Shown piece after piece: positions 8,855 through 18,385 of a stretch of 64,000 nucleotides of DNA (positions within the stretch are counted from its first letter, which is position 1; the number at the start of each line of letters is the position of its first letter). Under the pieces are notes generated by a model. That model ran no database searches and had not been told where the DNA came from. It was given only the letters and a program-made list of their open reading frames with translations. The stretch covers positions 10,672 to 74,671 of the forward strand of contig CAUEPS010000008.1 of assembly GCA_959019775.1 (NCBI GenBank). The letters are read 5' to 3'. A program made the translations under genes and the position numbers. The stretch is from an uncultured Collinsella sp. Its GTDB lineage: Bacteria; Actinomycetota; Coriobacteriia; Coriobacteriales; Coriobacteriaceae.

Positions 8855-11431
8855 TTGAAGCTCATCATCGCCGAGAAAAACGACGCCGCGCGTCAGATCG
8901 CCGAGCGGCTGTCCACGGGCAAGCCCAAAAAGGACAAGGTGTACAACACCGCCATCTACCGTTTTGAGTGGAAGGGCGAGGAGTGCGTGACCATCGGCCT
9001 TGCCGGTCACATCCTGGCACCCGATTTTTGCGACAGCGTGCTGTTCGATAAAAAACTGGGTTGGTATTCGGTCACTGAGGACGGCGAGATGCTGCCGGCC
9101 GACATGCCCGATGGCCTGGCTCGTCCGCCTTACGACACCAAGCGTAAGCCGTTCCTTGCCGATGGCATCTCCATCAAGGGCTGGAAGCTCGAGAGTCTGC
9201 CCTATCTCACCTGGGCACCAGTCATTAAGTTGCCGGCCGAGAAAGAGCTCATTCGCTCGCTCAAGAACCTGGCTAAGAAGTCCGACAGCGTCATCATCGC
9301 CACGGACTTCGATCGCGAGGGCGAGTTGATTGGTTCGGACGCCCTCAACAAGGTGCGCGAGGTGGCGCCCGACTTGCCGGTTGCCCGCGCCCAATACTCT
9401 TCGTTTACCAAGGCCGAGATCACGCAGGCCTTCGATAACCTCGTCTCGCTCGACCAGAATCTGGCCGACGCCGGCGAGAGCCGCCAGCACATCGACCTCA
9501 TTTGGGGCGCGGTGCTCACGCGCTACCTGACGCTCGCCAAGTTCGGCGGCTTTGGCAACGTGCGCTCCGCCGGCCGCGTGCAGACGCCGACGCTCGCCCT
9601 GGTGGTCGAGCGCGAGCGCGAGCGCATGGCGTTTGTGCCCGAGGACTATTGGCAGATTCGCGGCATGGGTGCCGCGCAGGGCGCTGCCGAGGACGATCGC
9701 TTTAAGATCGCTCACAAGACGGCGCGCTTTACCGACAAAGATGCTGCTGAGACGGCGTACGGCCATGTCGACGGCGCTACGACGGCGACCGTCGCCGCGG
9801 TGACCAAACGCTCGCGCAAGCAGCAGCCGCCCACGCCGTTTGCGACCACCTCGCTGCAGGCTGCCGCCGCGGCCGAGGGCATTTCGCCTGCGCGCACCAT
9901 GCGCATCGCCGAGTCCCTCTACATGGCGGGTCTTATCAGCTACCCGCGTGTCGACAACACCGTGTACCCTGCGACGCTCGATTTGGGCGCCGTGGTGAGC
10001 GACCTGGCAAAGATCAACCCGGCACTAGCGCCCGTATGCAAAAAGGTGCTCGCGGGCCCCATGAAGCCCACGCGCGGCAAGGTCGAGACCACCGACCACC
10101 CGCCTATCTATCCCACGGGCGAGGGCGACCCGTCCACGCTCGACGGCGGCCAGCGTAAGCTCTACGACCTCATCGCCCGTCGCTTCCTGGCAACGCTCAT
10201 GGGGCCCGCGACCATCGAGAACACCAAGCTCGAACTCGATGTGAATGGCGAGCCGTTCGTGGCCTCGGGCGATGTGCTCGTGACCCCGGGTTTCCGCGAG
10301 GCGTACCCGTATGGACTCAAGCGCGACGAGCAGATGCCGCCGCTGGAGCAGGGCGATACGGTCGACGTGTTCGACATTAAGCTCGAGGCCAAGCAGACCG
10401 AGCCGCCTGCGCGCTACAGCCAGGGCAAGCTCGTGCAGGAGATGGAAAAGCGCGGCCTGGGTACCAAGTCCACGCGCGCGAGCATCATCGAGCGCCTGTA
10501 TGCCGTGCGCTACCTCAAAAACGATCCCGTTGAGCCGAGCCAGCTGGGTATCGCCATCATCGACGCGCTGACGCAGTTTGCCCCGCGCATCACGAGCCCC
10601 GATATGACCAGCGAGCTCGACGGCGACATGACTCGCGTGGAGCACGGCGAGGATACCGAAGAGCATGTCGTGACGCACTCGCGCGCGCTGCTGGCTGGCG
10701 TGCTCGACGAGCTGCTCAAGCACACGCAGGAGCTGGGCGACGCCATCAGCGACGCCGTTACGGCCGATGCGCGCGTGGGCGCCTGCCCCAAGTGCGGCAA
10801 GGACCTGGTTATGAAGACGAGCGCCAAGACCCGTGGCAGCTTTATTGGCTGCATGGGCTGGCCCGACTGCGACGTGACCTATCCGGTGCCGAGCGGCGTC
10901 AAGGTCAGCCCGCTCGAGGGCGAGGCCGCCGTGTGCCCCGAGTGCGGTGCGCCGCGCATTAAGTGCCAGCCGTTCCGCCAGAAGGCTTTCGAGATCTGCG
11001 TGAATCCCACGTGCCCCACTAACTACGAGCCTGACCTTAAGGTGGGCGAGTGCAAGGTGTGTGCCGAGGCCGGACGCCATGGCGATTTGATTGCGCACAA
11101 GAGCGAGAAGAGCGGCAAGCGTTTTATCCGCTGCACCAACTACGATGACTGTGGCGTGAGCTATCCGCTGCCGGCGCGCGGCAAGCTCGAGGCGACGGGT
11201 GAGACCTGCCCCGAGTGCGGTGCCCCCATCGTGGTGGTCAACACGGCGCGCGGTCCGTGGCGTATCTGCGTAAACATGGACTGCCCGACCAAGGAGAAGA
11301 AGCCTGCCCGCGGCCGCAAGACTGCGACCAAGGCGAACACGGCGAAGAAGACGACGGCGGCCAAAAAGACGACCGCCAAAAAGACGACGGCCAAGAAATC
11401 GACAACCAAAAAGACGGCTGCCGATAAGTAA
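8855..11431 (+). CDS. Type IA DNA topoisomerase with four Cys4 zinc ribbons
   Basis: Type IA topoisomerase (topoisomerase I) of 858 residues that relaxes negative supercoils. The Toprim acidic cluster is ATDFDREGE (149-157) and the catalytic tyrosine is Y363 in LISYPRVDN. After about residue 640 there are four Cys4 zinc-ribbon units, then a Lys/Thr-rich tail of AKKTT repeats. Translation starts at a TTG (8855) preceded by ATAGGAG. The tail resembles the basic C-terminal tails that actinobacterial topoisomerases use for DNA binding. A strong hairpin follows. Confidence 0.9.
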   Translation: MKLIIAEKNDAARQIAERLSTGKPKKDKVYNTAIYRFEWKGEECVTIGLAGHILAPDFCDSVLFDKKLGWYSVTEDGEMLPADMPDGLARPPYDTKRKPFLADGISIKGWKLESLPYLTWAPVIKLPAEKELIRSLKNLAKKSDSVIIATDFDREGELIGSDALNKVREVAPDLPVARAQYSSFTKAEITQAFDNLVSLDQNLADAGESRQHIDLIWGAVLTRYLTLAKFGGFGNVRSAGRVQTPTLALVVERERERMAFVPEDYWQIRGMGAAQGAAEDDRFKIAHKTARFTDKDAAETAYGHVDGATTATVAAVTKRSRKQQPPTPFATTSLQAAAAAEGISPARTMRIAESLYMAGLISYPRVDNTVYPATLDLGAVVSDLAKINPALAPVCKKVLAGPMKPTRGKVETTDHPPIYPTGEGDPSTLDGGQRKLYDLIARRFLATLMGPATIENTKLELDVNGEPFVASGDVLVTPGFREAYPYGLKRDEQMPPLEQGDTVDVFDIKLEAKQTEPPARYSQGKLVQEMEKRGLGTKSTRASIIERLYAVRYLKNDPVEPSQLGIAIIDALTQFAPRITSPDMTSELDGDMTRVEHGEDTEEHVVTHSRALLAGVLDELLKHTQELGDAISDAVTADARVGACPKCGKDLVMKTSAKTRGSFIGCMGWPDCDVTYPVPSGVKVSPLEGEAAVCPECGAPRIKCQPFRQKAFEICVNPTCPTNYEPDLKVGECKVCAEAGRHGDLIAHKSEKSGKRFIRCTNYDDCGVSYPLPARGKLEATGETCPECGAPIVVVNTARGPWRICVNMDCPTKEKKPARGRKTATKANTAKKTTAAKKTTAKKTTAKKSTTKKTAADK

Positions 11432-11464
11432 CCGAGCACATATCCGAGCACATATAGACACGGC

Positions 11465-11502
11465 GGGGCCGGGCGCGCATTTGCATTTGCGCGCCCGGCC
11501 CC
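11465..11502 (+). terminator. GC-rich hairpin after the topoisomerase gene
   Basis: A 15-bp perfect stem (11465-11479 with 11488-11502, key bases GGGGCCGGGCG) has an 8-base loop. There is no strong T-run on the + strand, so termination may be inefficient or assisted. Confidence 0.6.
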
Positions 11503-11508
11503 ACTTCT

Positions 11509-11577
11509 AAGTTGCGGTGAAATAGGGACTGTTTTGCTGGCAAAAGGCCTAATTAATCCCTATTTCACCGCAAGTTT
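11509..11577. repeat. ~68-bp palindromic repeat, copy 1
   Basis: TTGCGGTGAAATAGGGA (11512-11528) is inverted at 11557-11573. The same unit occurs at 12643-12711 and 58941-59008 with unrelated loops. Here and in copy 2 it flankes both ends of the zinc-ribbon gene. Confidence 0.75.
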
Positions 11578-11593
11578 TGATCAGTTGCTGGGA

Positions 11594-12574
11594 TTACTTC
11601 ACCTCGACAGGCTTGGCGCCGGGATAACGGTCCTCAAAGTCCTGACGGTACTTGTTGCTGTTGGTTCCCGGCTCGTTGTCGCCTGCCAGCGGCGCCACGA
11701 TTTCGTCCTTATGGTCCGCGGGCTTTGCGTACTTTAGGCTGATCTCCCAGGCATCGCAGATCGCGTCGATGCGGTGGTCCAGGTCGTCATACAGGGCAAC
11801 GATGTCTTTCCAGGAGCTGTAGTTCTTAGAGCTCATGGGGACGTCCAGGTCCTCGACGATATCGTAGTACTGTTCGATGGTGTCTTCCGTGCGCTCGGCG
11901 ACATCAGCGAGATTTTGACGGGTGGTACGGTCCTCTTCCAGATAACCGCCATTGAACGCCTCTGCGCAGGCACGGACCTGGCTATCGAGATCTTCGAGCA
12001 GGTCGTAGTATTCGCTCAGGCGACGGTAGAGGTTTTGCTCGGAGAGGGTTGCTTCGCCGTCATCATCATCGTCGTCGTCATCGTCGTAAAGGCTATTGAG
12101 GTCGCCGAGGGGCTTAAGGTCGTCGGAGTCGACATCATGGTGCAGCTTGGTAACCTCGGCAGTCGTCTGCGTGGCAGCGTTGTCGAACGGCTTGATCACA
12201 AAGAAAATGACCAGGGCGATGATGATTGCCACCAGCACAACGATAACGGCGACAAGCGCCCTGGTAGCACTCTTTTTTGCGGCGGGGGCCTGCGGTGAAT
12301 CAGACGCGTACGCAGACGCCGGTTGCTGTTGGGGCGGGGTATCCGCGACGGGTATGCGCTGCGTCGTTTCGACCGCCGCGGGACCGGCGGCGGGGTCGGG
12401 GCGATAGGCGAGGGGGTCGTCCGGCTTAGCTTGCGGCGTATCGAGGGAGCCGGTTTGCTCAAACGCGGGTTGGCCATTGCTTGCGGTTGTCTGCTCAACG
12501 GGTGCACCGCACGAAGTGCAGAACTTGGCATCATCTGCAAGAAGCTTGCCGCACGAGGCACAATACCGAGACAT
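11594..12574 (-). CDS. Zinc-ribbon, single-span membrane protein
   Basis: 326-residue protein of unknown function. It starts with a zinc ribbon (C5, C8, C19, C22), then a Pro/Gln/Ala-rich linker, one hydrophobic helix at about 104-126, an uninterrupted run of nine aspartates, and a charged helical C-terminal domain predicted outside the membrane. The start at 12574 is chosen because the complement shows AAAGGAG six bases upstream. Zinc-ribbon membrane proteins of this layout are common in Coriobacteriia; a sensor or envelope-stress role is possible but not shown. It is flanked on both sides by the same ~68-bp palindromic repeat. Confidence 0.8.
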   Translation of the reverse strand: MSRYCASCGKLLADDAKFCTSCGAPVEQTTASNGQPAFEQTGSLDTPQAKPDDPLAYRPDPAAGPAAVETTQRIPVADTPPQQQPASAYASDSPQAPAAKKSATRALVAVIVVLVAIIIALVIFFVIKPFDNAATQTTAEVTKLHHDVDSDDLKPLGDLNSLYDDDDDDDDDGEATLSEQNLYRRLSEYYDLLEDLDSQVRACAEAFNGGYLEEDRTTRQNLADVAERTEDTIEQYYDIVEDLDVPMSSKNYSSWKDIVALYDDLDHRIDAICDAWEISLKYAKPADHKDEIVAPLAGDNEPGTNSNKYRQDFEDRYPGAKPVEVK

Positions 12575-12642
12575 TGCCACTCCTTTCGCCACATTTCAAT
12601 GCAATACGACGATTATACCCAGCGTTCAAAATTCCCCATCAT

Positions 12643-12711
12643 AAGTTGCGGTGAAATAGGGACTGTTTGGCGGTCTCAGGGCTTCAATCAGTCCCTATTT
12701 CACCGCAACTT
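12643..12711. repeat. ~68-bp palindromic repeat, copy 2
   Basis: This copy has a perfect 23-bp inverted repeat: the left arm 12643-12665 begins AAGTTGCGGTGAAATAGGG and its exact complement lies at 12689-12711. It lies in the intergenic region shared by the divergent zinc-ribbon and tmk genes. Confidence 0.8.
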
Positions 12712-12814
12712 TGGAAAGGCGCCTTTAGCCATTGGGGACGCGCCGAGCACTGGGGTATCATGGCTTGGTTGCTATAACTTGCATTTTCGCGCCTTGTAGG
12801 AAGGGGCTGCGCCC

Positions 12815-13498
12815 ATGGCTTTTGAGCCCGCTCAACATAGCTTTATCACGCTCGAGGGCGTCGACGGCGCCGGCAAGTCCACGCAGGCGCGCCTGCTGGC
12901 CCGCGCGCTCGACCTCGCTGGCTATCAGGTCGTAACTCTGCGCGAGCCGGGCGGCGCCGCCATCAGCGAAAAGATCCGCGCCCTGCTGCTCGACCCCGCC
13001 AATACGGCGATGGGCGACACCTGCGAGCTGCTGCTCTACGAGGCCGCGCGTGCCCAGCTGGTGCACGAAGTCATCGCGCCTGCCCTCGCTGCCGGCAAGG
13101 TGGTCCTGTGCGACCGTTTCTACGATTCCACGACCTGCTATCAGGCGTTTGCCGATGGCCTCGACCGTCAGATGGTGCGCGATGCCAACAACCTGGCTGT
13201 CGCCGGTACGCATCCGGCGCTCACGCTCGTCTATCACATCACGCCCGAGCAGGCGGCGCTGCGCATGGCCGCCCGTGGTGCGGCAGACCGCATGGAGGCC
13301 AAGGGCATGGCGTTCCAGGAGCGCGTCTATCAGGGATTTTGTGCCATTGCTGCCGAGGAGCCAGACCGCGTAAAGCTCATCGACGCCACCGCGTCGATCG
13401 CAGACGTCTTCACGCAAACGGTCGAGCTGGTTCGCGCGCACGGTTTCGATATCCCCCAGGATGCCGTCGCCGCTGCGCTCGCCCAGGAGGCTGAGTAA
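12815..13498 (+). CDS. tmk: Thymidylate kinase
   Basis: dTMP kinase (dTMP to dTDP) of 227 residues. The P-loop EGVDGAGKST is at 14-23, followed by the LREPGG and CDRFYDST motifs that bind dTMP. The context tmk-holB-PSP1 gene is the conserved arrangement in Gram-positive bacteria. The next gene starts two bases after its stop. Confidence 0.95.
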   Translation: MAFEPAQHSFITLEGVDGAGKSTQARLLARALDLAGYQVVTLREPGGAAISEKIRALLLDPANTAMGDTCELLLYEAARAQLVHEVIAPALAAGKVVLCDRFYDSTTCYQAFADGLDRQMVRDANNLAVAGTHPALTLVYHITPEQAALRMAARGAADRMEAKGMAFQERVYQGFCAIAAEEPDRVKLIDATASIADVFTQTVELVRAHGFDIPQDAVAAALAQEAE

Positions 13499-13499
13499 C

Positions 13500-14627
13500 A
13501 TGGCCCCCGCGCAGACAAGCCTGCTGGCCAAGCTCGACACCCAACAGCGCGTGCGCGACTTTTTGACCAACGTCATCGCAAGCGGCCGCGCATCGCACGC
13601 CTACCTGTTCTTGGGCGCGCCCGGCGCCGGTAAGCTTGACGCCGCATGGGCGCTTGCCCAGGCATTCCTGTGCGAGCGGGACGGCTGTGGCTCGTGCGAC
13701 AGCTGCGTGCGCGTCGCCCGCCATACGCATCCCGACGTGCACTATTACACGCCCGAAAGTGCTACGGGCTACCTCATCGCGCAGACCCGCGAGCTGCTCG
13801 ACGACGTGCCCCTGGCGCCCATCCGCGCCAAGGCAAAGGTCTACATCATCGACCGTGCCGAGCAGCTGCGCGCCAACACCGCCAACGCGCTGCTCAAAAC
13901 GCTCGAGGAACCGCCCGAGGGCGTCATGTTCATCCTGTTGGGCACCTCGGCCGACGTGATGCTGCCCACCATTGTGAGCCGCTGCCAGTGCGTGCCGTTT
14001 CGGCTGGTGTCGCCCACTGTGGCCGCGCAGGCCGTGAGCCGCGCGACGGGCCAGGATATCGCGCGTTGTCGCATGGCCGTCGCCGTGGCGGGAAGCCCTA
14101 CGCGTGGTATCGAGTTCCTCAAGAGCGCCGAGCGCCAGGACGCCCGTCGCCAGATGGTCCGTGCCATCGACTCGCTCATCGCCGCCGACGAGGCCGATGT
14201 GCTCAGTCGCGCCAAGTCGCTCATCGTCGCCGTCAAGGCGCCGCTCGCCGAGGTCAAGTCCACGCAGGAAAAGGTGCTCGAGCAAAATGCCGACTACCTG
14301 TCGCGTGGAGCATTGAAGCAGCTTGAGGACCGCAACAAGCGCGAACTCAACGCGCGCGAGCGTTCGGGTATCATGGAAGCGCTGGCGAGCGCGCGGACGC
14401 TCATGCGCGACGTGCTGCTGACGCTTCAGGATGAGGCGGCAGACGTTGTGAACGAGGACGTGCGCGACACGATCGGGCGGCTTGCCGCGGCGACGAATGT
14501 TGCGGGTGCCACCCAGGCGCTCGAGGCGGTTGCCACCGCTGAGCGCAACATCGCCAGAAACGTTACTCCCCAGCTGGCCATCGAGGTCATGCTGTTCGAT
14601 ATCAGGAAGGCACTGAAATGCCGTTAG
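13500..14627 (+). CDS. holB: DNA polymerase III delta' subunit
   Basis: Clamp-loader subunit of 375 residues. It has the nucleotide-binding loop GAPGAGKL and a zinc module starting CERDGCGSCDSC, followed by sensor segments (LLKTLEEPPEG, SRCQ). The start is ATG 13500, directly after the tmk stop, with AGGAGG inside the tmk end. It overlaps the following gene by ten bases, indicating translational coupling. Confidence 0.92.
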   Translation: MAPAQTSLLAKLDTQQRVRDFLTNVIASGRASHAYLFLGAPGAGKLDAAWALAQAFLCERDGCGSCDSCVRVARHTHPDVHYYTPESATGYLIAQTRELLDDVPLAPIRAKAKVYIIDRAEQLRANTANALLKTLEEPPEGVMFILLGTSADVMLPTIVSRCQCVPFRLVSPTVAAQAVSRATGQDIARCRMAVAVAGSPTRGIEFLKSAERQDARRQMVRAIDSLIAADEADVLSRAKSLIVAVKAPLAEVKSTQEKVLEQNADYLSRGALKQLEDRNKRELNARERSGIMEALASARTLMRDVLLTLQDEAADVVNEDVRDTIGRLAAATNVAGATQALEAVATAERNIARNVTPQLAIEVMLFDIRKALKCR

Positions 14628-16318
14628 TCGTACCCGTTAAGTTTACCTACGCCTCGCGCGACCTGTGGTTCGACCCACAGGATCTGGATATCCTCGAGGC
14701 CGATTATGCCATCTGCTCCACCGAGCGCGGAACCGAGATCGGCCTGGTCACGGCCGACCCCTTCGAGGTGCCGCAAGACGAGATCGGTCAGCCGCTCAAG
14801 CCCGTGTTGCGCGTGGCGAGCGACATCGACCTGCAGCTTGCCGACGACCTGGCCATCCAGGGCGATGAGGCCATGGTCGACTTCCGCCGCCTGGTCAAGG
14901 AGCTCGACCTCGAGATGAAGCCGGTCGGCGTCGAGTACCTGTTCGGCGGCGAGAAGGCTGTGTTCTACTTTGCCGCCGAGGAGCGCGTCGATTTCCGTCA
15001 GCTCGTCAAGGACCTGTCCTCGACGCTGCACATTCGCGTCGACATGCGCCAGATCGGCGTGCGTGACGAGACCCGCCTGGTGGGTGGCTATGCCCAGTGC
15101 GGTCAGGAGCTCTGCTGCACGCGCTTTGGCGGACAGTTTGAGCCGGTTTCGATCCGCATGGCAAAAGAGCAGGACCTGCCGCTCAACTCGTCCAAAATTA
15201 GCGGCGTCTGCGGTCGCCTGATGTGCTGCCTGCGCTACGAGTTCGAGGCGTACAAGGACTTTAAGAGCCGCGCGCCCAAAAAGAAGACGCTTATCGATAC
15301 GCCGCTTGGCAAGGCGCGCATCCAGGAATATGACACGCCGCGTGAGCAGCTGGTGTTGCGCCTGGAGAACGGCAAAGTCTTTAAGGTCAACCTGGCCGAC
15401 ATGACCTGCTCTGAGGGCTGCAAAAAGAAGGCCGCCGAGCAGGGCTGCAACTGCCGCCCCGACTGCGTGACGCGCGATGTGCTCGAGCGCATCGAGTCGC
15501 CCGAGATGCGCCTGGCGCTTATGGAGCTCGACCGCGAGAACGGCGTCGACGTGGGCGATGGCCTGTCGAGCGCCGACCGTCTGGCGGGGACGACGATGCC
15601 CAAGCGCCGCCGTCGCGATGCGGACGCCGATACTCGTGCCGGTCAGAGCCAAGGCGAGGGTCGCGGCCGCGGTAAGGGTCGCGGCAAGGCCGAGGTACCC
15701 GAGGCTGAGGAGGCTGCCGTTGGACGTCGCCGCCGCAAGCGCTCGGGTTCGGTCGATGCCGGCGAGACCGCTCCCGCAGGCAAGAACTCCTCCCGCGAGC
15801 GCGAGGCTCAGCAGCCTCAGCAGCAAAACCGCGGCGGTGGCATGAATCCCACGCGCCGTCGCCGTCGCCATTTGTCGAGCGAGGAACGCGAGGACGCCTT
15901 CCGCGCCGCAGCCGCTCGCGAAGCCGGTGCCGCCCCCAAGGGTGGTTCGGGTTCTGATACGCCTGCCGACAAGGGTGGCAAGCAGCGCAACGATGACGAT
16001 CGCGCCCCGCGTCCGCGTCGTCGCCATTCCTCGGGCACGCAGCAAAAGCCCTCGGTGCCCTCCGTGGCCGATCAGGTCTCGGATGGCGAGGTCAAGGTCA
16101 CGCGCCGTCGCCCCGGAGATGGCGGAGGGGCGGCCGCCAAGGCCGTGCGTGGCGCTGCTCGTGACGAACGCGAGCCGCGCGAAGATCGTGGTGGCGAGGG
16201 TTCGGCTGATCAGGGCCAGAAGCGCCGTCGCCGTCGTCGTTCCCGCAAGCCGCGTCAAGATGGTGGTGAGGGCTCGACCCAAAACTCGTCCGCACCGCAA
16301 CCGCCCACCGGCGAATAG
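14618..16318 (+). CDS. PSP1-domain protein (RicT/YaaT-like) with long basic tail
   Basis: 566 residues. The first ~270 form a PSP1/RicT domain with the conserved cysteines in AQCGQELCCTRFGG and GVCGRLMCCLRYEF, which in B. subtilis RicT help bind an Fe-S cluster. RicT acts with RicA/RicF on RNase Y-dependent mRNA processing; that role here is inferred. The C-terminal half is low complexity and Arg-rich (many RRRR and GRGKG runs), unlike the ~270-residue B. subtilis protein, and suggests nucleic-acid binding. It overlaps holB by ten bases. Confidence 0.85.
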   Translation: MPLVVPVKFTYASRDLWFDPQDLDILEADYAICSTERGTEIGLVTADPFEVPQDEIGQPLKPVLRVASDIDLQLADDLAIQGDEAMVDFRRLVKELDLEMKPVGVEYLFGGEKAVFYFAAEERVDFRQLVKDLSSTLHIRVDMRQIGVRDETRLVGGYAQCGQELCCTRFGGQFEPVSIRMAKEQDLPLNSSKISGVCGRLMCCLRYEFEAYKDFKSRAPKKKTLIDTPLGKARIQEYDTPREQLVLRLENGKVFKVNLADMTCSEGCKKKAAEQGCNCRPDCVTRDVLERIESPEMRLALMELDRENGVDVGDGLSSADRLAGTTMPKRRRRDADADTRAGQSQGEGRGRGKGRGKAEVPEAEEAAVGRRRRKRSGSVDAGETAPAGKNSSREREAQQPQQQNRGGGMNPTRRRRRHLSSEEREDAFRAAAAREAGAAPKGGSGSDTPADKGGKQRNDDDRAPRPRRRHSSGTQQKPSVPSVADQVSDGEVKVTRRRPGDGGGAAAKAVRGAARDEREPREDRGGEGSADQGQKRRRRRRSRKPRQDGGEGSTQNSSAPQPPTGE

Positions 16319-16381
16319 CGCCCGCAAACGGATTTAACCTTCCTGACCCCAAACGCGTCGGGGTACCATAGCACTGAATCA

Positions 16382-16417
16382 ACAACCCTCCCTGCGACCG
16401 AGCGTAGGGAGGGTTGT
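16382..16417 (+). promoter_or_regulatory. Perfect 12-bp hairpin holding the comF ribosome-binding site
   Basis: ACAACCCTCCCT (16382-16393) pairs perfectly with AGGGAGGGTTGT (16406-16417). The AGGGAGGG arm is also the best Shine-Dalgarno sequence for the GTG start at 16421, so the hairpin would mask it. It could alternatively be a terminator of the upstream operon, but there is no T-run. Confidence 0.5.
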
Positions 16418-16420
16418 GTC

Positions 16421-17227
16421 GTGAAGAGACATTTGAATGTGTTGGGATGCCTGCAAGGTGCTGGCATCCTACCGTTTGCGGACGAATTGTTACCGTTTGC
16501 CGAGCAGGCGGCGCACGAGGCGCTTGAGGCGTTGTCGCCCACGCGATGTGCTGGCTGCGAGCGCGCCGGCGCGCTTATTTGCCAAGACTGCCTGGCCGCG
16601 CTTGCGCTCATTGACCCACGTTATAGCTGCACCCGATGCGGAGCCCCGTTTGGAGACTTGCTGTGCACCGAGTGCTCGGTCGAGGGTGCGTCTTCGGCGA
16701 TGGCCGAAGCGCTCGACCGGTGCCTGGCATGTGCCGTTTACACGCATCCGCTGCCGCGGATCATTAAAGCGTACAAAGACGCGGGCGAGCGACGTCTGGC
16801 GCCGTATCTGGCAGAGCTGCTATACGACACCGCCTTGCATGCCCAGGTCGCGGCGCCCGAACGCTTAGGCGGTGTGTTGTCCGGCGCCGATGCAGTGGTG
16901 TTTGTGCCCGCGACGGCGGCGGCGTTTCGGCGGCGCGGCTTCGATCATATGGAAGCCATCGCGCGCCCATTTTGCGAGCTGTCGGGTGTTCCTCTGCTCG
17001 ACGCCCTCGTTAAGTACGGCCATGGCGACCAGCGTGAACTCGGTCGTGAAGAACGCCGTGAACGTGCCCGAGGCATGTACGAGACCGTTGAGGATGTGCG
17101 GGGCAAGCACCTGCTGCTTATCGACGACGTTATCACCACGGGTGCGACGATGGCAGCGGCTTCGGCGGAACTCAAACGCGCCGGTGCCGCGGCCGTTGAT
17201 GGCCTCGCTATCGCACGCGTTTGGTAG
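16421..17227 (+). CDS. comF: ComF-family phosphoribosyltransferase-like protein
   Basis: ComFC-like protein of 268 residues. It has two Cys4 zinc knuckles (CAGCERAGALICQDC and CTRCGAPFGDLLCTEC) and a C-terminal PRTase domain with the PRPP motif LLLIDDVITTGAT. ComFC homologues support DNA uptake or recombination during transformation; activity here is not known. GTG start. In many Gram-positive genomes comFC lies next to hpf/raiA, which here is 3.2 kb downstream after three inserted features. Confidence 0.87.
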   Translation: MKRHLNVLGCLQGAGILPFADELLPFAEQAAHEALEALSPTRCAGCERAGALICQDCLAALALIDPRYSCTRCGAPFGDLLCTECSVEGASSAMAEALDRCLACAVYTHPLPRIIKAYKDAGERRLAPYLAELLYDTALHAQVAAPERLGGVLSGADAVVFVPATAAAFRRRGFDHMEAIARPFCELSGVPLLDALVKYGHGDQRELGREERRERARGMYETVEDVRGKHLLLIDDVITTGATMAAASAELKRAGAAAVDGLAIARVW

Positions 17228-17238
17228 GGGTGATTCGT

Positions 17239-18348
17239 GTGGCGGTAACAATCAGGCAGTGCAACAGACCGACAAAAGAGCAGCTAGCGGCTTCCGTGAT
17301 CCTGACGGGCGCCTCGGCGTTGCGCATGATTCGAGCCGAGCGCCGGCAGATGGGCTACATCGGCTGGAAGGACCTCAATCCCGATGAAGAGCGCCGCGTG
17401 CTGTGTACGTCATCGCCTTCGACCGAGGATATCTATCTTCCCGACCTGGTGCGAATTGGAGCCAAAAGCGGCGAGGTGCAAGAAGATCTGTGCTTGCTGG
17501 TGGGATCTGCGGCGCAGCGCCGCCGCATGCCTGGTGTGGGCTGGTCCGTGTGCTCCGGGTTGCCTGCCGGCTCGATTCTAGAGGTGGAACCGGGGGTGTA
17601 CAGCCTATCTCCCGAGGCCCTTTGTGTTGCCGTCGCCCGCGAGGTCGGCTGTATCCAGGCGTTTGCCCTGGCCCAGGAACTGTGTTCCAAGATTTCACTA
17701 AGCGATCGCGGGAAGTATCTGCCTCCCTATACCTCGCCTGTTGCGAATAGACTTGCAAAGGACAAGGACCAACCGGCAGACGTGGGCTACTTTGAAGTCG
17801 AGCCGGTGCTGACGCCCGATCGCCTGGCAGATTACCTTGCGGCATGCAAGGGGAGTGCGGCCAAACAACTGCTACGCCTGTGTCCCTACCTCTCAGAAAA
17901 CCTGCGCTCACCCATGGAGTGCATCATGCTTGCCATGTTTTCGCTTCCGTTTTCCTATGGCGGATTTGCCTGCGGTCCCTTTAAGACCGACTACAAGATC
18001 GAGTTCGATGACCGCGCGCAGGCAATCTCGGGGATGCCGCATGCAGTTTGCGATGCGTATCAGGAAGCAGCCCGGTTTGACCTGGAATACAACGGCGAGC
18101 TGGGTCATTCCTCCCGGAGGGGACGTGTCCATGATGAAAAACGCAACACGGGCTTGATCACTATGGGAATCGAGGTTGCGACGGTCAACAACGAAATGCT
18201 CTGCGACATGGAAGCGATGGAAGCGCTCGCATGGCGCATTTACCAACGCATGGGTAAGCGATATCAGAATCGCGTAGAGGCGCGTCGAAAGAGGCAAGAT
18301 GCTCTGCTGAATACGCTCCGAGCGTGCTTTGGGCTCAAGCCGGCGTAA
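17239..18348 (+). CDS. DUF559/AbiEi-like hypothetical protein
   Basis: 369-residue protein I cannot name with certainty. The C-terminal section FDLEYNGELGH...DEKRNTGLITMGIEV resembles the PD-(D/E)xK-type arrangement of DUF559/Vsr-like proteins often fused to AbiEi-type regulators in Coriobacteriia (D-x-EY-x-G-x2-H, then D-x2-R-x3-L-x2-G). The N-terminus has no clear HTH by eye. Start choice is uncertain: GTG 17239 has AGGGG eight bases upstream, while TTG 17221 and GTG 17230 are alternatives. Its 5' end abuts comF and its 3' end is 38 bp from a MITE-like element, so it may be an insertion into the comF-hpf neighbourhood. Confidence 0.6.
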   Translation: MAVTIRQCNRPTKEQLAASVILTGASALRMIRAERRQMGYIGWKDLNPDEERRVLCTSSPSTEDIYLPDLVRIGAKSGEVQEDLCLLVGSAAQRRRMPGVGWSVCSGLPAGSILEVEPGVYSLSPEALCVAVAREVGCIQAFALAQELCSKISLSDRGKYLPPYTSPVANRLAKDKDQPADVGYFEVEPVLTPDRLADYLAACKGSAAKQLLRLCPYLSENLRSPMECIMLAMFSLPFSYGGFACGPFKTDYKIEFDDRAQAISGMPHAVCDAYQEAARFDLEYNGELGHSSRRGRVHDEKRNTGLITMGIEVATVNNEMLCDMEAMEALAWRIYQRMGKRYQNRVEARRKRQDALLNTLRACFGLKPA

Positions 18349-18385
18349 AACTATGGCTTTATAGGAGGGGTCTGTTTATATGCCC

